Shown piece after piece: positions 8,848 to 15,745 of a stretch of DNA of 41,092 bases. This DNA is from Kitasatospora cheerisanensis KCTC 2395 (GTDB taxonomy: Bacteria > Actinomycetota > Actinomycetes > Streptomycetales > Streptomycetaceae). The DNA lies in contig NZ_KK853997.1 of assembly GCF_000696185.1 (NCBI RefSeq), positions 640,771-681,862 of the forward strand. The letters are read 5' to 3'. The translations under genes and the position numbers were made by a program. The notes below the pieces were generated by a model, which was not told where the DNA came from, searched no databases, and was given only the letters and a program-made list of their open reading frames with translations. Position 1 is the first letter of the stretch; the number at the start of each line of letters is the position of its first letter.

Positions 8848-9975
8848 TCAGGCCGGGCGCCGCCATTGGCGGGTGATGAGCCAGACCAGGTAGGCGCCGC
8901 CGATGATGCCGGTGAGGACGCCGACGGGGAGTTGGGTGGGGGCGAGGAGGCGTTGGGCGGCGAGGTCGGAGAGGGCGAGGAGGAGCGCGCCGAGGAGGGC
9001 CGAGCCGAGGAGGTTGGGGCCGGCGGTGCGGGTGAGGCGGCGGACGGCCTGGGGGGCGATCAGCGCGATGAAGGGGACGGGACCGGCGGCGGCGGTGGCC
9101 GCGGCGGTGAGCGCGACGCCGATCAGCACCAGCCGGATCCGGACGAGTTCGGTGCGGACGCCGAGCGAGGCCGCGGTCTCGTCGCCCATCTCCAGCATCC
9201 GCAGCGGCCGGCCGAGCAGCAGCGCCGCCGGCAGCAGCACCAGCAGGGCGAGGGCGAGTGGCGTGCAGTGTTCCCAGCCGCGGGCGTTGAGGCTGCCGGT
9301 GAGCCAGACGGCGGCGCTCTGCGCGTCGCCGAAGGAGGCCCGGGCGATCAGGTAGGCGTTGAGGGAGGAGAGCAGCGAGGAGAGGCCGATGCCGACCAGG
9401 ACGAGCCGGTGCCCCTGGGTGCCGCCGCGCCGCGCGAGCAGGTAGACCAGCAGCGAGGTGACGAGTCCGCCGACGACCGCGCCGCCCGCCACGAACGCCG
9501 CGCCGCCGCCGATCAGCAGGATGACGGTGAGTGCGCCGGTCGCGGAGCCGACGGTGAAGCCGATGACGTCGGGGCTGCCGAGCGGGTTGCGGGCGAGGGT
9601 CTGGAACAGCGCCCCGGCCAGGCCGAGCGCGGCGCCGACCAGCAGGGCGGTGAGCATCCTGGGGAGCCGGACCTCCATGACGATGTAGCGGTCGGCCCGC
9701 CGTCCGCCGCCGCCGAGGATGTCGAGCACCTCGCGGACCGGCAGCGGGTAGTCCCCGGCGGTGAGGGTCCAGGCGGCGGCGCCGAGCAGCAGGAGCAGCA
9801 GCAGGCCTCCGACGAGCACGGCCCGGGGGTACAGGCGGAGCGAGCGTCCACCGGGCAGCGGCAGGCGTGGCGCGCGTCCGCCGGGCAGCGGCAGGCCGGG
9901 TGTGCGGCCAAGAGCCGTGCTGTCACCAGCTGTGCGGCCATCAGCAGTGCGGTCAACAGGGAGGAGCGGCTTCAC
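8848..9975 (-). CDS. FecCD-family ferric siderophore ABC permease (FepG-like)
   Basis: This is one half of the membrane channel of a ferric-siderophore importer. The 375-aa protein has an unusual 45-residue N-terminal tail with a repeated PLPGGR (PGLPLPGGRAPRLPLPGGR), encoded by a tandem DNA repeat near 9845-9895, followed by about ten hydrophobic segments. Family motifs are LPRMLTALLVGAALGLAGALFQ, NPLGSPDVIGF, RLVLVGIGLSSL, WLTGSLNARGWE, ALTAAATAAAGPVPFIALIAPQ and LPVGVLTGIIGG. It begins 4 nt inside the upstream permease gene (ATGA), so the pair is probably translationally coupled and forms a heterodimer. No ATPase gene lies beside it. Confidence 0.93.
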   Translation of the reverse strand: MKPLLPVDRTADGRTAGDSTALGRTPGLPLPGGRAPRLPLPGGRSLRLYPRAVLVGGLLLLLLLGAAAWTLTAGDYPLPVREVLDILGGGGRRADRYIVMEVRLPRMLTALLVGAALGLAGALFQTLARNPLGSPDVIGFTVGSATGALTVILLIGGGAAFVAGGAVVGGLVTSLLVYLLARRGGTQGHRLVLVGIGLSSLLSSLNAYLIARASFGDAQSAAVWLTGSLNARGWEHCTPLALALLVLLPAALLLGRPLRMLEMGDETAASLGVRTELVRIRLVLIGVALTAAATAAAGPVPFIALIAPQAVRRLTRTAGPNLLGSALLGALLLALSDLAAQRLLAPTQLPVGVLTGIIGGAYLVWLITRQWRRPA

Positions 9976-11012
9976 AGTTGGGCGATCCTCCGGCCGCGCA
10001 CCAGCGCGATGAAGAGCGGTGCGCCGACGAACGCGGTGACCACGCCGACCTGGAGTTCGGCGGGCCGGAGCAGCAGCCGGCCGAGGATGTCCGAGGCGAG
10101 CAGCAGGACCGGCGCGAGGGCGGCGGACAGCAGCATGATCCAGCGTTGGTCGGGTCCGCAGAGGTGGCGGGCGAGGTGCGGGACGGCGAGGCCGACGAAG
10201 GCGATCGGGCCGACGGCGGCGGTGGCGGCTCCGCAGAGCAGGGTGATGGCGAGCAGGCTGAGCGCGCGGGTGCGGGCGGGGTGGGCGCCGAGGGCGCGGC
10301 CGGTGTCGTCGCCGAGGGCGAGGGCGTTGAGCGGGCGGCCGAGCACCAGGGCGAGCAGCCCGCCGGCGAGCAGGAACGGGAGGACCTGGCCGACGGCGGC
10401 GGAGTCGACGCCGGCGAAGGTGCCGATCTGCCAGTAGCGGAACCGGTTCAGGGTGAGCGGGTCGAGCAGGATCAGCCCGTTGACGAAGGCGGTGAGCACG
10501 GCGGTGACGGCGGTGCCGGCCAGGGCGAGCCGGGCCGGGGTGGCGGCGGCGCTGCCGCCGAGGAGTTGGACGACGAGGGCGGCGACGGCGGCGCCGAGCA
10601 GGGCGAACCAGACGAAGGAGTGGAAGGTCCGCAGGTCGAACAGGGCGGTGCCGGCGGCGACGGCGGCCGCGGCGCCGCCGTTGATGCCGAGCAGGCCGGG
10701 GTCGGCGAGCGGGTTGCGGGTGAGAGCCTGCATCATGGCGCCGGCGACGCCGAGGGCGGCGCCGACGGTGATGCCGAGCAGGGTGCGCGGGATCCGCGAG
10801 TGGTGGACCACGATCCAGTCCTCGGCGGTGGGTTCGCGGTGCAGCAGGACGTGCAGCACCTGCCCGGGGGCGATGGTGCGGGCGCCGATGCCGAGCGAGA
10901 GGACGGCGAGGACGGCGAGCGCGGCGAGGGCGCCGAGCAGCCAGGCGCTGCGGCGGGCGGTGGTGGCGCGGCGGCTCGGTGCGGTCGGCCGGGCCGGGGT
11001 GTCGGTGCTCAT
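9972..11012 (-). CDS. FecCD-family ferric siderophore ABC permease (FepD-like)
   Basis: The 346-aa partner permease of the importer has about ten membrane segments. Motifs include RIPRTLLGITVGAALGVAGAMMQ, NPLADPGLLGINGGAA, FRYWQIGTFAGV, GDDTGRALG (the cytoplasmic loop that contacts the ATPase), AVGPIAFVGLAVPH and LQVGVVTAFVGAPLF. It overlaps the siderophore-interacting protein gene upstream and the second permease gene downstream by 4 nt each, giving a tightly coupled three-gene iron-uptake unit driven from the iron box at 11932-11950. Its binding-protein partner is presumably the lipoprotein encoded at 38101-39087. Confidence 0.93.
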   Translation of the reverse strand: MSTDTPARPTAPSRRATTARRSAWLLGALAALAVLAVLSLGIGARTIAPGQVLHVLLHREPTAEDWIVVHHSRIPRTLLGITVGAALGVAGAMMQALTRNPLADPGLLGINGGAAAAVAAGTALFDLRTFHSFVWFALLGAAVAALVVQLLGGSAAATPARLALAGTAVTAVLTAFVNGLILLDPLTLNRFRYWQIGTFAGVDSAAVGQVLPFLLAGGLLALVLGRPLNALALGDDTGRALGAHPARTRALSLLAITLLCGAATAAVGPIAFVGLAVPHLARHLCGPDQRWIMLLSAALAPVLLLASDILGRLLLRPAELQVGVVTAFVGAPLFIALVRGRRIAQL

Positions 11013-11842
11013 GCGTGCGGGGTGTGCTCGTCCTCGTGGTGGTCGTGGTTGGCGGTGCCGCGCTTCCAGTAGCCGTCCACGTCGGCCTGATGGCGGGTCA
11101 GTCCGCGGTCGTTGCGCAGGTGGCGGCGGATCGGCCTGAGGGTGTGCGCCTCGCCGGCGACCCAGGCGAAGCCGAGGCCGTCGGGGAGTTCGGCGGCGGC
11201 GACGGCGCGTTCGAGCAGGTCGGTGGTGCCGGGGGCGGCGTCGCCGCGGTGCAGCCAGGTGACGGTGGCGTCGGTGGCGGTGGTCAGCTGCTGCTCGTCC
11301 TGCGGGCCGGGCACCTCGACGAAGGCGAGGACCTTGACGCCGGCGGGGAGCATCTCCAGCCAGCGGGCGAGGGCGGGCAGCGCGGTCTCGTCGGCGGCGA
11401 GCAGGTACCAGTCGTGGACGAAGTCGATCTCCTCGGAGCCGCGCGGCCCGAACACGCCGAGTTTCATGCCGGGTTGGGCGGCGGCGGCCCAGCGGGAGCC
11501 GACGCCGGTGCCGTGCAGGACCATGTCGATGTCGAGTTCGCGGGCGTCGCGCCGGTAGTGGCGGATCGTGTAGTCGCGGGTGATCGGCTCGACGGGGGCG
11601 TCCATCCAGGTGTCGTTCTCGACCACGGGTTCGACCGGGAGCTCGTGGCCGGGTTCGGCGAAGCAGAGCTTGACGTGGTCGGTGGGGGCCTGTTCGCAGA
11701 ATCCGTCGAGGGCGTCGCCGGTGAAGGTGACCCTGACCGTGCCGGGGGTGATGCGCTCGACCCGCTTGACGTCCAGCAGGCGGTACTTGAGCGGGTGGCG
11801 GACGATCCGCATGCGCGGCGGCGCGGTCGTGCTGGTGGTCAT
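11009..11842 (-). CDS. siderophore-interacting protein (FAD-dependent ferric-siderophore reductase, SIP family)
   Basis: It is predicted to reduce the imported ferric siderophore in the cytoplasm and so release iron. The 277-aa length is normal for the ViuB/YqjH-type SIP family. An N-terminal FAD-binding barrel carries RDYTIRHYR (flavin contact) and GVFGPRGSEE. A C-terminal NAD(P)-binding-like domain has WYLLAADETALPALARWLE, VPGPQDEQ and GFAWVAGEAHTLRPIRRHL. The C-terminal tail is His/Asp-rich (NHDHHEDEHTPHA), which might bind metal, though this is speculation. It is the first gene of the import unit, with an iron box and a strong hairpin in its leader, so expression should rise when iron is scarce. 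Confidence 0.92.
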   Translation of the reverse strand: MTTSTTAPPRMRIVRHPLKYRLLDVKRVERITPGTVRVTFTGDALDGFCEQAPTDHVKLCFAEPGHELPVEPVVENDTWMDAPVEPITRDYTIRHYRRDARELDIDMVLHGTGVGSRWAAAAQPGMKLGVFGPRGSEEIDFVHDWYLLAADETALPALARWLEMLPAGVKVLAFVEVPGPQDEQQLTTATDATVTWLHRGDAAPGTTDLLERAVAAAELPDGLGFAWVAGEAHTLRPIRRHLRNDRGLTRHQADVDGYWKRGTANHDHHEDEHTPHA

Positions 11843-11880
11843 CGGTCAGCCCATTCGGTCGGTGGTGGCCGGAGCAGCCG

Positions 11881-11914
11881 TGTGCCGCCGACCCCGGGGC
11901 GGGGCGGCGGCACA
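11881..11914 (-). other. strong hairpin in the leader of the SIP-permease transcript
   Basis: tgtgccgccg (11881-11890) and cggcggcaca (11905-11914) are exact 10-bp reverse complements around a 14-nt G/C-rich loop that itself contains ccccgggg. The element lies between the iron box and the SIP start codon, and so within the presumed 5' untranslated region. It might stabilise the mRNA or act as an attenuator. Confidence 0.5.
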
Positions 11915-11931
11915 GGGCGAACGCCTGAAGC

Positions 11932-11950
11932 TTAGGCTAGCCTAACCTTG
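11932..11950 (-). promoter_or_regulatory. iron box (DmdR/IdeR operator) for the SIP-permease operon
   Basis: TTAGGCTAGCCTAACCTTG matches 17 of 19 positions of the actinobacterial iron-box consensus as I recall it (TTAGGTTAGSCTWACCTWA) and contains the perfect 14-bp palindrome TTAGGCTAGCCTAA. It lies 90 nt upstream of the SIP start. The TAA stop of the exporter gene (complement of 11932-11934) is inside the box. Iron-bound DmdR/IdeR should repress here. Confidence 0.85.
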
Positions 11951-13663
11951 TCTTGGCGGGAAGTGGGCTCCGGGGTCGACGGTCCGTCACCGACCACCCG
12001 CCCGCCCGCGAGTCGCACCACCCGGGGCAGCCGGGCGATGGTCGCGGGACGGTGCGCGATCACGATCAGCGTGCAGTGCGCGTGCAGTTCGTCCAGGGCG
12101 TGTTCCAGCCGGGCGGCGGTGGCCGGGTCGATGTCCGCGGTCGCCTCGTCCAGCACCAGCACGGCCGGGTCGGCGAGGACGGCCCGCACCACGCCGAGGA
12201 TCTGCCGCTCGCCCGCGGAGAGCCGGGCGCCGCGCACGCCGACCTCGGTGTCGAGGCCGCCGAGCGCCGCCAGCCACTCCGTCAGGCCGAGCCGGGCGAC
12301 CACCCGTTCGATCGCCGCCCGGTCGGGGGCGCCGCGGACCAGCGCCAGGTTCTCGGCGACGGTGCCGGTGACCAGCCGCACCTCCTGCGGCACCAGCACG
12401 ATGCGGCTGCGCAGTTGGGCCTCCGGGAGTTCGGCCAGGTCGGCGCCGGCGAACCGGACGGCGCCGGCGTCGGGCCGGTACAGGCCGCAGAGCAGCTTGG
12501 ACAGCGTGGTCTTGCCGGAGCCGGTCTCGCCGACCACGCCGGTGCGGCTGCCGGCCGGGAAGGCGAGGCTGACGCCGTGCAGGTCCAGGCCCTCCGCGCG
12601 GTAGCCGAAGTCGACGTCCTCGCAGCGCAGTTCGCCGTGCTCGGCGAGCCCGCCGACGGGGGCGGCGGGCTCGCCGGGGCGGTGGCGGCGAGCAGGTCGA
12701 GCAGCCGGGCCAGGCCGGTGCGGGCGGTGGCGACCTCGCCGACCAGCTGCGACAGGTCGGTGAACGAGTCGAACAGGGTGCGACCGGCGATCACGAACAC
12801 CACCACGGCGCCGACGCTCACCGCGTCCCGGGTGACCAGCCAGCCGCCGACGGCCAGCAGCGCGACCAGCGCCAGGCCCTCGATCAGGCTGACCAGGTCG
12901 ATCCGGTTCTCCACCCGCAGCGCCCGCCGGGCGGCCCGACGGCGTGCCGGTTCTCGCGGTCGAAGCGGGCGGTCCAGCCGGGCAGGCCGCGCGAGGTCTG
13001 CAGCGCCTCACGGGCCGTCAGCGTCTCGGTGAAGGTGGCGGCGACGGCCGCCTCGGCGCTCGCCTTGCCGCCGAACGCGGAGGCCGCGTCGCGCTGGAAC
13101 CAGCGGGTGACCAGCAGCGTCGGCGGCACGAACACCACCAGCTGGACCAGCAGCAACTGCCAGGAGTACCCGGCCAGCACGGCGAGCGTGAACCCGAGGG
13201 TGGCCAGCGCCGACACCAGGTTGCGCAGGTGCAGCCGGACGAACGCGGCCAGCGCCGCGACCTCGCCGGTGGCCCGCCGCAGCAGGTCGCCGCTGCGGTG
13301 CGTCTCCAGGAAGCGCAGCGGCGCGGTGGCGAGGTTCTCCACGGCCTGCTCGCGCAGTGTGCGGACCACGTCCTCGCCGCCCTTGATCAGCAGCAGTTCG
13401 CCGATCCGGGCCAGCACGAGCTGCACCACGGCGAGCGCGGCCAGCAGGGCGACGGCGGTGCCGAGCCGCCCGCGGTCCCCGTCGAGCAGGCCGTCGGTGG
13501 CCAGGCCGACCAGCGGCGCGACGGCCACCAGCGCGGCGGAGTCGCCGAGGCCGACGGCCAGCGCGACGGCCAGGCGCAGCCGGTGGGGACGCAGGTAGGG
13601 CATGGCGCGGCGCAGCACTCCGCGCTCCTCGGCCTCCTCGCGCAGCAGGGGCTGTTCAGCCAC
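11932..13663 (-). CDS. ABC exporter half-transporter, canonical Walker B (two frameshifts)
   Basis: Restoring one base near 12935 and one in the GGGG at 12675-12678 gives a 577-aa TMD-NBD half-transporter (1732 + 2 nt divides by three). The membrane domain covers about residues 1-310. The nucleotide-binding domain has Walker A GETGSGKTT, Q-loop LVPQEV, signature LSAGERQ (non-canonical), Walker B VLVLDEATADID with the catalytic Glu, and the H-loop IVIAHRP. GTG 13663 overlaps the preceding exporter gene by 8 nt, and the two should form a heterodimer. Siderophore export is the likely role. Import, as in the mycobacterial IrtAB pair, is an alternative given the adjacent reductase. The stop lies inside the iron box. 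The frameshifts are probably sequence errors. Confidence 0.82.
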
Positions 13664-15437
13664 GGGAGGCCTCCAGGGGTGCGGAGTCGGCGGGGGCGGT
13701 CAACTCGACGGTCCGGTCGGCGGCTTCGAGGACGGCGGTGCGGTGGGTGGCGAAGACCAGCGTCCGGCGGCCGGCGGACCAGGCGCGCAGGCGTTCCAGG
13801 ATCACCGCCTCGGTGCCGGTGTCGAGCGCCGAGGTGGCGTCGTCCAGCAGCAGCACGGCGGGGTCGCCGAGCAGCGCCCGGGCCAGCGCGAGGCGTTGGA
13901 CCTGGCCGCCGGAGAGGGCGGTGCCGGATTCGCCGAGTTCGGTGGCGTAGCCGTCCGGCATGGCCAGCAGCTGCTCGTGCAACCCGGCGGTGCGGCAGGC
14001 CCGTTCGAGTTCGGCGTCGGACAGCTCGCGGCCCAGCCGCAGGTTGTCGGCGACGGTGCCGGAGAGCAGCACGGGCCGCTGGGCGACGTGGGCGATCCGT
14101 TCGCGGACGCTGTCCAGGCGGGCGGCGCGCAGGTCGGTGCCGCCGTAGCGGACGGCTCCGGTGTCGGGGTCGTCGAGGCGGACGCCGAGCCGCAGCAGGG
14201 TGCTCTTGCCGGCTCCGGTCGCGCCGTGGACGGCGAGGAACTCGCCCGGTGCGGCGGCGAGTTCGACCGGCCCGAGGACGGTGCGGCCGTCCCGGGCGGC
14301 GGTGACGGCCGCGAAGGAGAGGACGCCCGAGGCGGGCAGCGCGACTCCGTCGGCCGGGTCGGCGACGGTGGGGAGGATGGACAGCGCCTCGTCGATCCGG
14401 GCGGCGGCGACGTCGGCCTGGCCGCGTTCCAGCAGCCGGTCGACCAGGACCCGGGTGGCGAGCGTGACGATCGCCATCCAGGAGGTGAAGGCGACCAGTC
14501 CGCCGACGGTCAACTGCCCGTCCAGCACGGCGAGTCCGCCGAGGCCGACGCCGGCGGCGACGGCCAGCCGGGGCACCAGCGGGGCGACCGCGGCCCAGCC
14601 GGCCTCGATCCGGGCGGCGGTGACGGTGCGTCCGGTGACCTCGGCGCTGGCGGCGTGGTGACGGTCCACCAGCGGGCGGTGGCCGCCGGTGCCGCGCAGG
14701 CCGGTGCCGAGCTGGAGCAGGTCGGCGACGGCGTCGGCGCGGCGGCCGTGCGCGGTCGCCAGCTCGGCGGAGGCGACGGCGAACCGGCGCGGGTAGGACA
14801 GGTTGACCCAGACCAGGAACGGCAGGGTGGCGAGGGTGACCAGCAGCAGCCGTCCGGAGAGGGCGCCGATCGCGGGCAGCACGGTCAGGAAGGTGGTGCC
14901 GAGGACGACCCAGACCGCCAGGCCGTGCACCCATTCGCGGACCAGGTCGGTGTCCCGGGTGGCGCGCATCGCCAGGTCGCCGTGGCCGCGCGCGGCGAGC
15001 GCGGCCCGGTCCAGGCCGGACAGGTGTCGCAGCAGCCGGCCGCGCAGGTCGGCGCCGACCTTGGCGTCGGCGTACCCGGCCCAGTACTGCCAGCCGTACA
15101 GGCCGGCGAACTGCACCAGGGCGGCGGCGCCGGTGGCGGCGGCCCACACCGCCAGAGCGCGGCCGTCGTGTTTCTGCAGGCCCTGGTCCAGGGCCTGTTG
15201 GACGCACCAGGGGACGGCGAGCAGGGCGAGCTGTCGGATCGCGGCGGCGGCCATGGCGGCGGCGACGGTGGCCCGGTGCGGGCGCAGCGAGCCGCGCAGC
15301 AGGGCGCGCGCGCGGCGGCGGCGTTCGGCGGAGAGCGCGCCGGGGGCGAGGTCCTCGTCGGCGAGTCGTTCGGCGGTGAGGCCGTCGGGCGGCCCGGCGG
15401 CGGGTGCGGGCTGAGGGGTGGTCACAGGGTCGGCCAT
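13656..15437 (-). CDS. ABC exporter half-transporter, degenerate Walker B
   Basis: The 593-aa protein has a cytoplasmic N-terminal tail of about 50 residues, six predicted membrane segments to about residue 350 and an ATPase domain: Walker A GATGAGKST, Q-loop HVAQRP, signature LSGGQVQ, Walker B AVLLLDDATSALD and H-loop VFATHRT. The catalytic Glu after Walker B is Asp. Its partner keeps Glu but has an altered signature, so together they form the one-degenerate, one-consensus ATP site arrangement typical of heterodimeric exporters. It follows the MbtH gene by 51 nt and overlaps the partner gene. Export of the apo-siderophore across the membrane is inferred from position. Confidence 0.88.
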   Translation of the reverse strand: MADPVTTPQPAPAAGPPDGLTAERLADEDLAPGALSAERRRRARALLRGSLRPHRATVAAAMAAAAIRQLALLAVPWCVQQALDQGLQKHDGRALAVWAAATGAAALVQFAGLYGWQYWAGYADAKVGADLRGRLLRHLSGLDRAALAARGHGDLAMRATRDTDLVREWVHGLAVWVVLGTTFLTVLPAIGALSGRLLLVTLATLPFLVWVNLSYPRRFAVASAELATAHGRRADAVADLLQLGTGLRGTGGHRPLVDRHHAASAEVTGRTVTAARIEAGWAAVAPLVPRLAVAAGVGLGGLAVLDGQLTVGGLVAFTSWMAIVTLATRVLVDRLLERGQADVAAARIDEALSILPTVADPADGVALPASGVLSFAAVTAARDGRTVLGPVELAAAPGEFLAVHGATGAGKSTLLRLGVRLDDPDTGAVRYGGTDLRAARLDSVRERIAHVAQRPVLLSGTVADNLRLGRELSDAELERACRTAGLHEQLLAMPDGYATELGESGTALSGGQVQRLALARALLGDPAVLLLDDATSALDTGTEAVILERLRAWSAGRRTLVFATHRTAVLEAADRTVELTAPADSAPLEASRG

Positions 15438-15488
15438 CCGTCGGGGGTGGCGGAGGGCGCCCCGGGGGCCGCCCCTCCTGGTGCGGGG

Positions 15489-15704
15489 TCAGGCGCCGGT
15501 GCGGGCGATCAGGCTCGCGGGGCGCAGGTCGGTCCAGTGCGCGTCGATGTACGCGGTGGCGCCTTCCCGGGTGTCCTCGCCGTGGACGGTGCGCCAGCCG
15601 GCCGGGACCTCGGCGAACGCGGGCCACAGCGAGTGCTGGTTCTCGTCGTTGACCAGCACCAGGTAGCGGGCGTCGTCGTCCTCGAACGGGTTGGTGGCAG
15701 CCAT
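15489..15704 (-). CDS. mbtH: MbtH-like NRPS chaperone
   Basis: The 71-aa protein has the complete MbtH signature: an NPFEDDD start, [33 protein letters not shown] and WTDLRP. MbtH proteins bind adenylation domains and are often required for their folding and activity. It is preceded by a good ribosome binding site (GAGGAGAA) and lies 41 nt after the NRPS stop, in the same direction. It presumably serves the six adenylation domains encoded upstream. Confidence 0.95.
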   Translation of the reverse strand: MAATNPFEDDDARYLVLVNDENQHSLWPAFAEVPAGWRTVHGEDTREGATAYIDAHWTDLRPASLIARTGA

Positions 15705-15745
15705 GGGGTCGGTTCTCCTCTGGTGGGGTGGCGGGTGACGGGGGG

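Noticed and set aside
8189..8866. Longer hydrolase frame reaching the permease gene
   Set aside because: That frame gives Pro/Ser/Thr-rich noise downstream. The frame with the GHSGGGS motif is closed by TGA at 8790-8792.
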